This document shows, piece after piece, positions 1 through 8,523 of a stretch of 64,000 bases of DNA. The stretch spans positions 124,001-188,000 of the forward strand of contig CAWJXA010000001.1 in the NCBI GenBank assembly GCA_963846715.1, given 5' to 3'. This DNA comes from Bog-257 sp963846715. GTDB lineage: Bacteria > Acidobacteriota > Terriglobia > Terriglobales > Acidobacteriaceae. Below the pieces are notes generated by a model, which had not been told where the DNA came from, searched no databases, and saw nothing but the letters and a program-made list of their open reading frames with translations. The position numbers were made by a program, and so were the translations under genes. Position 1 is the first letter of the stretch; each line of letters starts with the position of its first letter.

Positions 1-1023
1 CTTACGGGCAGCGCTGACGATGCCATTGGCGAGTGTATCCACCCGCAGGATGCCGCCGAAAATGTTGATGAGCACCGCTTTCACGTTCTTGTCGGTAAGC
101 AGAATCTCGAAGGCGTGGGTGACCTGCTCTTCGTTGGCGCCGCCGCCCACGTCGAGGAAGTTGGCTGGCATGCCGCCGGCGTACTGAATGATGTCCATGG
201 TAGCCATCGCCAGGCCTGCACCGTTCACCATGCAGCCGACGTTTCCATCCAGCTTGATGTAGTTCAGGTTGTACTTGCTGGCCTCGACCTCGAGAGGGTC
301 TTCTTCGGTCAGGTCGCGCAGATCTTTGATATTGGGATGGCGATAGAGCGCGTTATCGTCGAAGTTCATCTTGGCGTCCAGCGCAAACAGCCGCCCGTCG
401 GTGGTGGTGATGAACGGATTGATCTCGACCAGCGAGGCATCGGTATCTTCCGCCGCGCGCGCCAGTGCCATCATGAACTTCACCGCGCCGCTGATGTATT
501 TGGCATCGAGTCCGAGTTTGAACGCGATCTCGCGCGCCTGAAAGGCCTGCAACCCGAAGCCGGGCACGATGTGCTCTTTGATGATGGCGTTGGGGTCTTT
601 CGCGGCGACCTCTTCGATCTCCATGCCGCCCGCCGCCGAAGCCATGAACACCAGGCGTCCATTGCCGCGGTCGAGCACGATGCCGAGATACAGTTCGCGC
701 GCGATCGGCAGCGTCTCCTCAATCAGCAGGCGCTGCACTTTCTTGCCCTCGGGACCAGTCTGGTGCGTAACCAACCTCATCCCGAGCATCTTGGTGGCCA
801 GCTCGCCGGCTTCTTCCGGCGACTTGGCAATCTTTACACCGCCGCCTTTGCCCCGGCCACCAGCGTGGATTTGAGCCTTCACGACAACGCCGGTGGCGCC
901 ATCCTGAAATAGCTTTCGGGCCGCGTCAAGCGCGTCTTCGCGGCTCTCAACCATCTGCCCGCGTGGCACGGCAACGCCGTACTTGGCGAGGATGGCTTTT
1001 CCCTGGTATTCGTGTATTTTCAT
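1..1023 (-). CDS. sucC: Succinyl-CoA ligase (ADP-forming) beta subunit, partial
   Basis: Reading from 1023 the protein begins MKIHEYQGKAILAKYGV, the standard SucC start, and continues through the ATP-grasp segment with QIHAGGRGKGGGVK. Near the window edge the minus strand still encodes INIFGGI followed by RVDTLANGIV, the CoA-ligase part. With SucD the enzyme makes ATP while converting succinyl-CoA to succinate in the TCA cycle, in the cytoplasm. About 341 codons are visible. The family is usually near 390 residues, so roughly the last 50 are outside the window. sucD would be expected just beyond the left edge. The reading frame is clean and identification is secure. Confidence 0.96.
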   Translation of the reverse strand, partial: MKIHEYQGKAILAKYGVAVPRGQMVESREDALDAARKLFQDGATGVVVKAQIHAGGRGKGGGVKIAKSPEEAGELATKMLGMRLVTHQTGPEGKKVQRLLIEETLPIARELYLGIVLDRGNGRLVFMASAAGGMEIEEVAAKDPNAIIKEHIVPGFGLQAFQAREIAFKLGLDAKYISGAVKFMMALARAAEDTDASLVEINPFITTTDGRLFALDAKMNFDDNALYRHPNIKDLRDLTEEDPLEVEASKYNLNYIKLDGNVGCMVNGAGLAMATMDIIQYAGGMPANFLDVGGGANEEQVTHAFEILLTDKNVKAVLINIFGGILRVDTLANGIVSAARK

Positions 1024-1178
1024 TTTTTTATGATGACCACGGGCCGAGTGGCGCCCGCAGCTCCGACCAGACTGGCTGGACTTGGCTGCTCCTTATGAGG
1101 ATCGCGTTACGTTAGGAAACTTATGATTGTAGCGGACGAAGAGAGTCGCGAGCAATTAGTCGTGAGAGGAAGGGCATA

Positions 1179-1481
1179 GTGTTGTCTCTTTCGGGACCTT
1201 CAGAACAACGCATCAACCGCTTTCTGGAGCACGCTTCATCACTCGAGTTCTCCTACTCGGAACCAGGTGTGACGAATTCTGCAGTTCTGCCACCTTTGCT
1301 CACCGTGGATCAAAATCGTGCGCAGATTGGCTCTGGCTCAGTTGCCTGGAACCGAGCGGTCAATGCGATCGGACGGCATTTTTGTGCAGCGATCTCTATG
1401 TACCATCGGTGCACCACGCAGATGCAATCCGGTTTAGATTCGCTAACGGTCATGCTGTGTCTGCGCAACTCTTTCAGCTAA
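1179..1481 (+). pseudogene. DUF1990-family protein, truncated N-terminal fragment
   Basis: A GTG start at 1179 follows a good ribosome site (GAGAGGAAGG). The first ~65 residues resemble the DUF1990 (YndJ-tail-like) family: an FSYSEPG segment, then VDQNRAQIGSG. After about residue 70 the similarity stops in this frame, while a neighbouring frame near 1425 still gives an ADAIRF-like continuation, suggesting a frameshift. Family members are about 170-180 residues, so half is missing. The 3' end runs into the convergent membrane gene. I read it as a relic. No function is established for the family as far as I know. Confidence 0.55.
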
Positions 1482-2357
1482 CCCATTAGTGAAGATCAGG
1501 GTGGCCACAGAGGCGCTGAGCAGCGGCCCGGCCACGCTGAACAGTGCGCGGCCCACGGTGCCGGGATCGGAACCGTAGTACGTGTCAAGAGCAAACACGG
1601 TCACGCCGGTCATGGCTGTCGCAAATAGCCAGCTTCGCGGGAATCTGGTCAACTTTACCAGTCCAAGCGGCAGCAGCCAGAAGAACACGTACCACAGATT
1701 GCGGTCCGCGAGCGCTGCCAGGAAGTGGTGCAAGTAAGCAGTATGGTGGTGCATTTCCAAGCCGAACCTGACGGGCGACTCGAAATTCCCCCTTATCTTC
1801 CGCTGCACCAACGCTAACGAAGCGAAGGCAGCGAACCATGAAGAAATAATCCAGGCGCCAAGCCTCCACGCATTACGCATCGCTTTCCTCGAATACAACC
1901 ACCACGACAGGGTGAATACGATCAAGAATGGAACGAATGATTCCTTTGTGGCCGCTCCCAACACGCCGCACAACGGCAAAAGCCAATACCGCTCCTCGAA
2001 TAGGCTCCAGACTACCAGTATGAGAAAGAAGCCCTCGCCGGCATCTACCAGGCCTGCAAGTCTGAGGTTAGGAACGGCGAAATTCAGCAGATAGATTAAC
2101 GCCGCGCCGAGGGCGATCACATAACTTCCAAGGATTCGGAATATGAGAACCAGGAGCAGCATGGCAGTCGCCGTGGTGAAGGCGGCATCAACGACTAGGA
2201 GCCCGAATGCCACTGCGTCCCAGGTACCAATCCTTCCCCTTGCCATCAAGTACAACGGTCTCGCCAGATACGGCACCAGCACCCTGAATCGCATGTGGAA
2301 CGCTGGATTTGCGGGATCGAGCTGCTCCCCGGCTACCATTGCACCGTAAGTCTTCAC
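1443..2357 (-). CDS. Polytopic membrane protein, main part of a frameshifted gene
   Basis: A 304-residue hydrophobic protein with about eight predicted membrane segments, rich in aromatic residues near segment ends. I cannot assign a family. The overall look is that of the multi-pass acidobacterial proteins related to GT-C glycosyltransferases, but no catalytic motif can be named. The apparent GTG start at 2357 is probably not the real one. The upstream 62-codon frame (to 2542) carries the missing first membrane segment and stops four bases into this frame. A one-base change around 2352-2357 would join them as YAF-DVKTYGAMV. Its 3' end overlaps the tail of the convergent DUF1990 relic by 39 bases. 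Confidence 0.6.
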   Translation of the reverse strand: MKTYGAMVAGEQLDPANPAFHMRFRVLVPYLARPLYLMARGRIGTWDAVAFGLLVVDAAFTTATAMLLLVLIFRILGSYVIALGAALIYLLNFAVPNLRLAGLVDAGEGFFLILVVWSLFEERYWLLPLCGVLGAATKESFVPFLIVFTLSWWLYSRKAMRNAWRLGAWIISSWFAAFASLALVQRKIRGNFESPVRFGLEMHHHTAYLHHFLAALADRNLWYVFFWLLPLGLVKLTRFPRSWLFATAMTGVTVFALDTYYGSDPGTVGRALFSVAGPLLSASVATLIFTNGLAERVAQTQHDR

Positions 2358-2542
2358 GTCGGAAAGGCATAGGTTCGCCAGTTCACTCGATTCAGGCTGG
2401 GATAGCCCAAGCCGAAGCAGATAAAGAAGAAGAGTGCTGACAGCAGCAAAATGCGGATGCGAGAGATCACGGGGAAACCCTCCACAGGAGTAGAAACGCT
2501 CCTCAATCCGTCGATGTCAAGACCGAGGGTGTTAGCTCTCAT
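2354..2542 (-). CDS. N-terminal piece of the frameshifted membrane protein
   Basis: This frame gives MRANTLGLDIDG, then one strong hydrophobic segment (ISRIRILLLSALFFFICFG), then YPSLNRVNWRTYAFPT and a TGA. The stop overlaps the GTG that opens the 304-residue frame. Because the hydrophobic segment looks like the first transmembrane helix of a larger protein and the next frame starts abruptly in soluble sequence, I interpret both as one gene with a one-base indel. Expression as a separate 62-residue peptide is the less likely alternative. Confidence 0.45.
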   Translation of the reverse strand: MRANTLGLDIDGLRSVSTPVEGFPVISRIRILLLSALFFFICFGLGYPSLNRVNWRTYAFPT

Positions 2543-2650
2543 TCCTAATATCCTTCATCTGCCCGTCGTGAAATAGTTCTGTCAAGACTGCAACCGGTCC
2601 TACACAGCACTTACCAAGCAACCGATTCTGTGTCTGACCCAGCCACAGAC

Positions 2651-4306
2651 TCAGCGCGGATATGAGCTTAACCGGTGCAATACGGCCTGCGCCAAGGGTT
2701 GCAACAGTCCGTACATATCCACCTCGCCCTGCGCCCCCACAAACACCAGACCGTTAGCTATGGTTGGCGCCGTGAACTTCACTGTAGGCCCGGCTCCATC
2801 ACGCCGGGGACTTTGAGTGGAGTCATAAAGCTCAGTGGCCAAATTGTTGGCATCGTAGGCGCGAAGAATCGCCGGTCCACTCCCATAAGCGCTTTGGATG
2901 ATCCATACAATTCCGTTACTCTGGCCATTCGAGGACACGGAGGGTGTTGGCCCCGGGAAGCCAAAGTGTTGACGAGATTGAGACAACGGACCAACTGACA
3001 GTTGCTCCGCACTCGGGTCGAAGCGAAACATCTTCAAATAATCACTGAATGGACCGAAGTAAACGTTGTTGTTCCAGAATGCCGGTGCGCCAAACACGCC
3101 GTTCAAGATATAAGGAATCGTCTGCACAATCTGGCTGTCATCGCCTGCGTGCCAGTGACCCATGTTGTCGCGATTTATCAGATCGATGGTGCCTTCCTTA
3201 CCCGCTTGCACCAGCAGATGCGGGTAATGAGTTCCCGGCTGATCGGGCAGGAGCATGACTCCGCCGGAACTGAGATCGGTGTCGTGGTCCCACAACGGCT
3301 GGTAATCCCAAGGCGTAAAGTAGTCCTCAAGGGTGAACCCGGAACCCGTCCAACCGAGTCCCAGTATGCTGTCTCCAAAGTCCTGCCCTCCTACATTGCC
3401 GGTGAAATCGCCATTTCCCGTTGGGAAATAGATCTTGCCATTCGAGTCGGCCGCTGTAGCTGCTCCACTGGCCCACATACCGCCTTGATAACCGTTGGGA
3501 GTTGTAACAAACGCTGCAGTTTGCTGAAGCGTATTCTCGTCGTACGCTAGCGCGTAACCATGATAGAAGCCATGATCACACTGCGAGGCAAATGTAATGA
3601 TGATTTGGCCATTCACCAGCAGCAAGCCTGGTCTTTGGCTCTCTATCAAGGGGTCGAACGTGAGAAATCCGCCCTGCGATCCTGCGCCGGTACCGGGAAG
3701 TCGGGCAGTAATGACCTGCGGAGTAATGGTGTCCACTCCCGTCTTCAGATCTAGTGCGTGCAGCGTCTGATAGAACTGAACACTTCCCGTCTGAGTATCC
3801 AGCACTTTGGTTCTGGCAACCACGTAGAGGGTGCTCCGGTTAAGGTCAATTACCGGAGTTCCTGTGATGCCAATCTCGGGGACAAGATCGTCACAACCCA
3901 CGTCACCATCACTGGAAAGCGTGGTGATGATGTACCTCCCCGAGTCCCTGAGGAAGGACGTCTGCCAAAGCGTGGCGAACGTATGTACGTCAAACGCGGT
4001 GACGGTGTCATGTTCATCCGCCACATAAAGAACATCGTGGAGGGTGCCTTGAATGTTAACTCCGGTGACAAACAGGGGCTGGGCGTAAACATAACCCAGA
4101 GCCGGAAACGCGTGTATTTTTCCAAAGGACAGCACATTTACATTGAATGGAGTCAGCGTCACTTCGTGAGTATTGGCACCAGTGCGATAGTTGTCATTGT
4201 GGTAGGTAGTAACAGAGTTCTGCGCATCAGCCGAGCAGCACAACAGTAAGACGCAGAACATACCGTACAGGGTTTTGCTATCAAGATTGAGCTGCAAACG
4301 GCTCAT
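2651..4306 (-). CDS. Secreted PQQ-like beta-propeller protein (copy 1)
   Basis: A 551-residue protein with an N-terminal signal peptide (hydrophobic stretch around residues 12-28, cleavage likely after SADAQ). It then carries YHNDNYRTGAN and repeated blade-like strands such as VLYVADEHDTVTAFD and LYVVARTKVLDTQTG, as in PQQ-like/quinoprotein propellers. Conserved blades contain GGVMLLPDQPG and LLVQAGKEGTIDLINRDN. It is probably exported; no catalytic residues can be assigned. The start has a good GGAG six bases upstream. The next gene upstream is a same-length paralogue on the same strand, so this is a tandem duplication. Such proteins are common in acidobacteria; role unknown. Confidence 0.8.
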   Translation of the reverse strand: MSRLQLNLDSKTLYGMFCVLLLCCSADAQNSVTTYHNDNYRTGANTHEVTLTPFNVNVLSFGKIHAFPALGYVYAQPLFVTGVNIQGTLHDVLYVADEHDTVTAFDVHTFATLWQTSFLRDSGRYIITTLSSDGDVGCDDLVPEIGITGTPVIDLNRSTLYVVARTKVLDTQTGSVQFYQTLHALDLKTGVDTITPQVITARLPGTGAGSQGGFLTFDPLIESQRPGLLLVNGQIIITFASQCDHGFYHGYALAYDENTLQQTAAFVTTPNGYQGGMWASGAATAADSNGKIYFPTGNGDFTGNVGGQDFGDSILGLGWTGSGFTLEDYFTPWDYQPLWDHDTDLSSGGVMLLPDQPGTHYPHLLVQAGKEGTIDLINRDNMGHWHAGDDSQIVQTIPYILNGVFGAPAFWNNNVYFGPFSDYLKMFRFDPSAEQLSVGPLSQSRQHFGFPGPTPSVSSNGQSNGIVWIIQSAYGSGPAILRAYDANNLATELYDSTQSPRRDGAGPTVKFTAPTIANGLVFVGAQGEVDMYGLLQPLAQAVLHRLSSYPR

Positions 4307-4569
4307 TCGGGCTCCTCTCAGGCTTCGTTCGACGGAACGGCGTTGAGGCTTATGTTGCAGTGGGTAAGGTGGGCGGAATTATGTCTGATAAACGAACGAA
4401 ATGCAAGAGCCTCGCGGCGGACAGCGCGAAGACGCATGCGCCTGCAACGAAATTGCGTCAGGTACTAAGCTGTGTCCTCAAAGCACACTTAGGTTAGTAC
4501 CCAACCGTTCCATTTTCGTGCCAACTTTCAGACGATCATGCCAACGGGGAGCTGGTTGGCCGTTCATCG

Positions 4570-6225
4570 CTATCGCTGAGGTTGAGGCGAGATTTGCCTG
4601 TGCAGGGCAGCATACGGCATGGGCGTCAGCAATCCGTACATGTCCACTTCGCCTTCCGCTCCGACAAACACCAGACCGTTGGCTATGGTTGGTGGAGTGA
4701 ACTTGACTGCGGGACCCACCCCGTCACGTTGTGGACTTTGGTCTGAGTCATAAAACTCCGTAGCTAAATTATTGGCATCGTAGGCGCGAAGGGTGGCATG
4801 GTTTCTAACTCTTTGGATCGCCCATACGATTCCGTTCCGTGAACCATTCGAGGATATCGACGGAGTAGGTCCAGGGTAACCGAAGAAAACTTGGGTCTGA
4901 GAGACAGGATCCACCGAGAGCTGCCCCGCAGCTGGATCAAAGCTAAATGTCTTCAAATAGTCTTCAATTCCACCGAAGTAAACGCTGTTGTTCCAAAATG
5001 CTGGAGCACCGAACTCGCCGCCAATGACATAGGGAATTGTCTGGACAATCTGGCTGTCGTCGCCGGCATGCCAGTGACCCATATTGTCACGGTTTACCAG
5101 ATCGATGGTGCCCTCTTTGCCCGCTTGCACCAGCAGGTGCGGGTACGGCATTCCAGGCTGATCGGGCAACAGCATCACGCCACCCGATCCAAGATCGGTG
5201 TCGAAGTCCCAGAGAGGTTGATAGTCCCACGGGGTAAAGTAATCCTCAACAGCAAATGAGCCACCAGTCTGGCTCAGCCGCAGTATGCTGTCTCCAAAGT
5301 CTTGTCCACCAACATTGCCGGTAAAATCGCCGTTACCCGTCGCAACATAAACCTTACCGTTTGAGTCGGCTGCCGGAGCCGCCCCGCCTCCCCACATTCC
5401 GCCTTGAATACCGTCGGGCGTCGTTACAAACGCAGCGGTTGGTTGAAGATTCGTCTCGTCAAATGCAAGCACATATCCGTGATAAAAGCCGAGATCGCAG
5501 AGAGAGGCGAAGGTCGCAATAATCTGTCCATTGACAAGCATCAGACCTGGGCGCTGACTCTCCACTAACGGATCAAATGTGAGATATCCGCCTTGCGAGC
5601 CTCCGCCGGTACCCGGTAGCTGTGCGGTAATGATCTGTGGGCCTATGTTGTCTAACCCCGTTCGCAGATCAATTGCATATAGGACTGCGTAGAACCCCTT
5701 TTGCCCCGTCTGGGTGTCCGTCACCTTGGTCCTGGCAACCACGTACAGGGTGCTGCGGCCGGCGTCGATCACCGGCGTTCCAGTGATGCCCACCTCAGGA
5801 GCCAGATCATCACAATGCAAATCGTCGTCACTCGAGATGGTGGTGACTACATACCTTCCGTAGTCGGCCAGAAAAGACCTCTGCCAGAGCGTGGCGAATG
5901 AATGCACATCGAATGCGGTCACCGTGTCATGCTCATCCGCGACGTAAAGAACATCGTGCTGCACGCCTTGAATATTTACTCCCGGCACAAACAGCGGTTG
6001 AGCATACACGTAGCCGGTTACGGGAAACGCCTGCAACTTGCCGAAGGTCAGCACATTTACGTTGGCCGGGGTCAGAGTTACTTCGTGCGTATTCGCCCCG
6101 GTGCGGTAGTTGTCGTTGTGATAGGTGGTTACCGCTGTTTGTGAAAACGCGGAACAAGCCAACCCTGCAGCAATGACACTGCAGAGCGCAGATCTGTACG
6201 CAAGATTGGCGCGTGGATTTTCCAT
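4570..6225 (-). CDS. Secreted PQQ-like beta-propeller protein (copy 2)
   Basis: Same length (551 residues) and the same order of conserved blocks as the copy at 2651-4306, with roughly 70-80% identity judged by eye. The signal peptide differs (SALCSVIAAGLACSAFSQ), and so does the extreme C-terminus. The body keeps YHNDNYRTGAN, QDFGDSIL and the LLVQAGKEGTIDL block. The 263-base gap between the copies holds no other gene that I can see, so each copy may have its own promoter. Divergence in the signal peptide and loops suggests the duplication is not recent. Substrate unknown. Confidence 0.8.
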   Translation of the reverse strand: MENPRANLAYRSALCSVIAAGLACSAFSQTAVTTYHNDNYRTGANTHEVTLTPANVNVLTFGKLQAFPVTGYVYAQPLFVPGVNIQGVQHDVLYVADEHDTVTAFDVHSFATLWQRSFLADYGRYVVTTISSDDDLHCDDLAPEVGITGTPVIDAGRSTLYVVARTKVTDTQTGQKGFYAVLYAIDLRTGLDNIGPQIITAQLPGTGGGSQGGYLTFDPLVESQRPGLMLVNGQIIATFASLCDLGFYHGYVLAFDETNLQPTAAFVTTPDGIQGGMWGGGAAPAADSNGKVYVATGNGDFTGNVGGQDFGDSILRLSQTGGSFAVEDYFTPWDYQPLWDFDTDLGSGGVMLLPDQPGMPYPHLLVQAGKEGTIDLVNRDNMGHWHAGDDSQIVQTIPYVIGGEFGAPAFWNNSVYFGGIEDYLKTFSFDPAAGQLSVDPVSQTQVFFGYPGPTPSISSNGSRNGIVWAIQRVRNHATLRAYDANNLATEFYDSDQSPQRDGVGPAVKFTPPTIANGLVFVGAEGEVDMYGLLTPMPYAALHRQISPQPQR

Positions 6226-6456
6226 GCAGGCTGTCGTCGCCTTTCTTTGTGTGTTACTTGAGAGCAGTGGTTGGAGCGCGATTATCTCTTAATACGCCAC
6301 TGAAAAGCAATATCCAGTGTGCTCAGGTGAGGGCGAGGCGCTTCTCTAGAAACGCGGAGGGTGCGGTCCATTGCAGGTTAAAGCTGGAAGTGACTGGCTT
6401 GGGCACGCAGCAATTGCGTATCGCCCGCGCCCGCATCACCCCGTTACTGCGGTTGT

Positions 6457-6485
6457 TTGACCGCAGATGCCGCAAACGTTATTAT
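6457..6485 (+). promoter_or_regulatory. Sigma-70-type promoter of tRNA-fMet
   Basis: TTGACC at 6457-6462 is followed after exactly 17 bases by TATTAT at 6480-6485, a strong match to -35/-10 elements. Transcription would begin near 6491-6493, almost at the first base of the tRNA. A small 7-bp hairpin (CTGCGGT/ACCGCAG) overlaps the -35 region. The spacing is read directly from sequence; activity is inferred. Confidence 0.6.
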
Positions 6486-6490
6486 CGAAG

Positions 6491-6567
<77 letters not shown>

Positions 6568-6624
6568 ACGCAATCATAGAGTTGCGGACAAAACTTAAAG
6601 TTGAGCGACTGTCCAAAACTGTCC

Positions 6625-6657
6625 AATAAGGGAAACTGGCAGACAGTTTCCCTTATT
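6625..6657. terminator. Perfect inverted repeat between tRNA and integrase, terminator-like
   Basis: Fourteen-base arms (6625-6638 and 6644-6657) are perfectly complementary around a 5-base loop. The integrase stop codon lies at the edge of the right arm, so the repeat can act as a terminator for the integrase and for the tRNA transcript. Just to its left, the nine-base word ACTGTCCAA occurs twice (6608-6616 and 6618-6626), which resembles integrase arm-binding repeats. Function is inferred. Confidence 0.6.
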
Positions 6658-7829
6658 TATTGAATGAAAGCTGGCTCCCTGCCAGCGCTTCGTTTCAAGA
6701 GTCTCTGCACCAGAGGCCGATTGGCTTTGCGTTTGGCTTCCATCGAAGCATTGCCGTATTGGTCCATCGTGGTGGAAATGTGCGCGTGTCGCATGAGCTT
6801 CTGCTGCACGCCCACGGGAGCTCCGGTTTCGTCCAGCCACGCACGATAGGTATGGCGGAACGCATGGAACCCAATCCTTCCGAGCCCCAATTGCAGACTC
6901 GTCGGAATCAGATAGTCCGCCCGGATCGAGTCGGCATGTAACGGCCGACCGGTCACCGGACTGGGAAAGAGCCATTGCCCTTCGGACTCGAGACACAGCT
7001 CTTGCCATTTCTTCAACTCGACGATGAAACCCCGTTCCAGCGGAACTTCGTCCTGCGAACATTCGGTCTTCAATCGGTTGAGCCGCTTGCCGACCGAGGA
7101 ACGCTGGATCAAGACAGACGACCGCTTGAAATCGAAGTCCGTCCAGCGCAGTCCGAGAATTTCGCTGATCCGCAAACCGAAACACAGCGCGATCAGCACT
7201 ATGGTCCGGTAAGGCTGCGATAAGGCATCGAGAATTCTCCAGGCGTCTTTCACCTGGAGTGTCCGAGGACGCCGTCTGCGTTTGCTGATGCCCTTCACTT
7301 CGACCAGTTGCATGGGGTTCCGGTCGATGCCGATCAGTTCCCAGATCATGGCTCTGTCGAAGAGGCGGTACATCAGCGAGCGGATGTGGCCTTTGTATTT
7401 GGGTGAAAGAGTGAGCTTGCGCAGCCAATCTTGAACCAAAGCGGGGCGCACGTCTTGCAGAGATACGTCTCCCCACTTGGGCTGAATGTGTTGGGTGATC
7501 ATGCTCCGATAGGACAAGTAAGTACTGTGGGTGATCTGTTCGGCTTCCTGCTCCTGCTTCTGCTCGAGAAGGAAGCGATCCAGAACCGCGCCGAACGGGA
7601 CTGGTGCCCGGGAAGCAATCCCATCGTTGACCAACAGCCGCTTCCCTTCCGCTGCCTTCAACGCCTGGGCCTGCGTTTTGTATTCCTCTACCGTTCCGAC
7701 GGTGAAACCCCTTCGCGTCCTGCGACCCTCTGAAGTTGTCTCCCACCAGCGGTAAAGCCATACGTCCGGTCCAGTTACTCGTTTGTCGATCTCAACGTTT
7801 CCGTACTGATACCGCGTTCGCTTAGCCAA
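6657..7829 (-). CDS. int: Tyrosine-type site-specific integrase
   Basis: A 390-residue phage-type integrase. The N-terminal half carries an arm-binding and SAM-like core-binding region (about residues 75-180). The catalytic half has the arginine in LRISEILGLRW, the HAFRHTYRAWL box (H-x-x-R), the histidine in MRHAHISTTMDQYG and the nucleophilic tyrosine in that last motif. It cuts and rejoins DNA at attachment sites, here almost certainly the neighbouring tRNA-fMet 3' end. The start is TTG at 7829 with AAGGAGA just before it. It overlaps the upstream HTH gene by eight bases, so the two are translationally coupled. All catalytic residues are present, so the island may still be able to move. Confidence 0.93.
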   Translation of the reverse strand: MAKRTRYQYGNVEIDKRVTGPDVWLYRWWETTSEGRRTRRGFTVGTVEEYKTQAQALKAAEGKRLLVNDGIASRAPVPFGAVLDRFLLEQKQEQEAEQITHSTYLSYRSMITQHIQPKWGDVSLQDVRPALVQDWLRKLTLSPKYKGHIRSLMYRLFDRAMIWELIGIDRNPMQLVEVKGISKRRRRPRTLQVKDAWRILDALSQPYRTIVLIALCFGLRISEILGLRWTDFDFKRSSVLIQRSSVGKRLNRLKTECSQDEVPLERGFIVELKKWQELCLESEGQWLFPSPVTGRPLHADSIRADYLIPTSLQLGLGRIGFHAFRHTYRAWLDETGAPVGVQQKLMRHAHISTTMDQYGNASMEAKRKANRPLVQRLLKRSAGREPAFIQ

Positions 7830-8094
7830 TGTAATCTCCTTGGAGTTCGCGACGCGGGTGGCTGGTTGAGATTAGCTGAGCGCGCAGCCACTCGTCTAGC
7901 TCCGAAAGATAGAAGCGCCAGCGCTTCCGATCCCTTCCGACCGGGTGTGCCGGCAGAGTCCCTTCACGGGCCTTGCGGAGCACGGTCTTGGGGTGCATGT
8001 GAAGGAATCGGGCAGCCTCTTGTGGACTTACAGGCGCCTCGCGGACATGATGCGACAGCTCAGGCGGTGCAATTCGGTCGGGTTGGGTTGACAT
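7822..8094 (-). CDS. Excisionase-like helix-turn-helix protein
   Basis: From the ATG at 8094 the product has 90 residues. Its centre, SPQEAARFLHMHPKTVLRKA followed by GTLPAHPVGRDRKRWRF and LDEWL, is the winged HTH_17/excisionase (MerR-like) pattern. A GAGG precedes the ATG. It sits directly upstream of the integrase and overlaps it, the usual xis-int order. It probably directs excision and may also regulate the integrase. An in-frame extension to 8205 looks non-coding. Confidence 0.8.
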   Translation of the reverse strand: MSTQPDRIAPPELSHHVREAPVSPQEAARFLHMHPKTVLRKAREGTLPAHPVGRDRKRWRFYLSELDEWLRAQLISTSHPRRELQGDYIG

Positions 8095-8523
8095 AACATC
8101 CTCGTAGACTGTGCGCCCTTGACGTGGAATCACAGGGGACAATCTTTGGTCTTGAGCGTGTCCTGCCCCGCGTCCCGGTTCCTCTCGACGGAGGGATGGG
8201 AGCAAGCGGCTTCTCCAGCGCTCTTGTTAGCTTCAAATGAATTGGCGGTCAAACAGGCTGAGTATGCGAGAGACGTTCGCGGCCGCGGTCGGGCGTCGTG
8301 GACCTTCCGGTGACTTGGCAGAGCTACGGGGAATCTCCCGTAAAACGCTGCTCGCCCAATGGCGTGACATCACTCCGTTGCCGCTAGGCCGATGCCAGCG
8401 AGGAATCAGCATCGTTAACGGATTTTTCCATCAATCACACTTTGACTGGTCAAGCGCACCTTGCTCACAGGAATTTGTTTACGACTGGAATGCCACCAAA
8501 GTGTGCGGGCATTGGTCATTGGT
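8095..8523. other. Gene-free stretch, promoter region of xis-int
   Basis: No convincing gene on either strand. The part next to 8094 should contain the xis-int promoter. A plus-strand frame crosses the stretch but has no recognisable motif and runs antisense into the next real gene. Confidence 0.4.
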
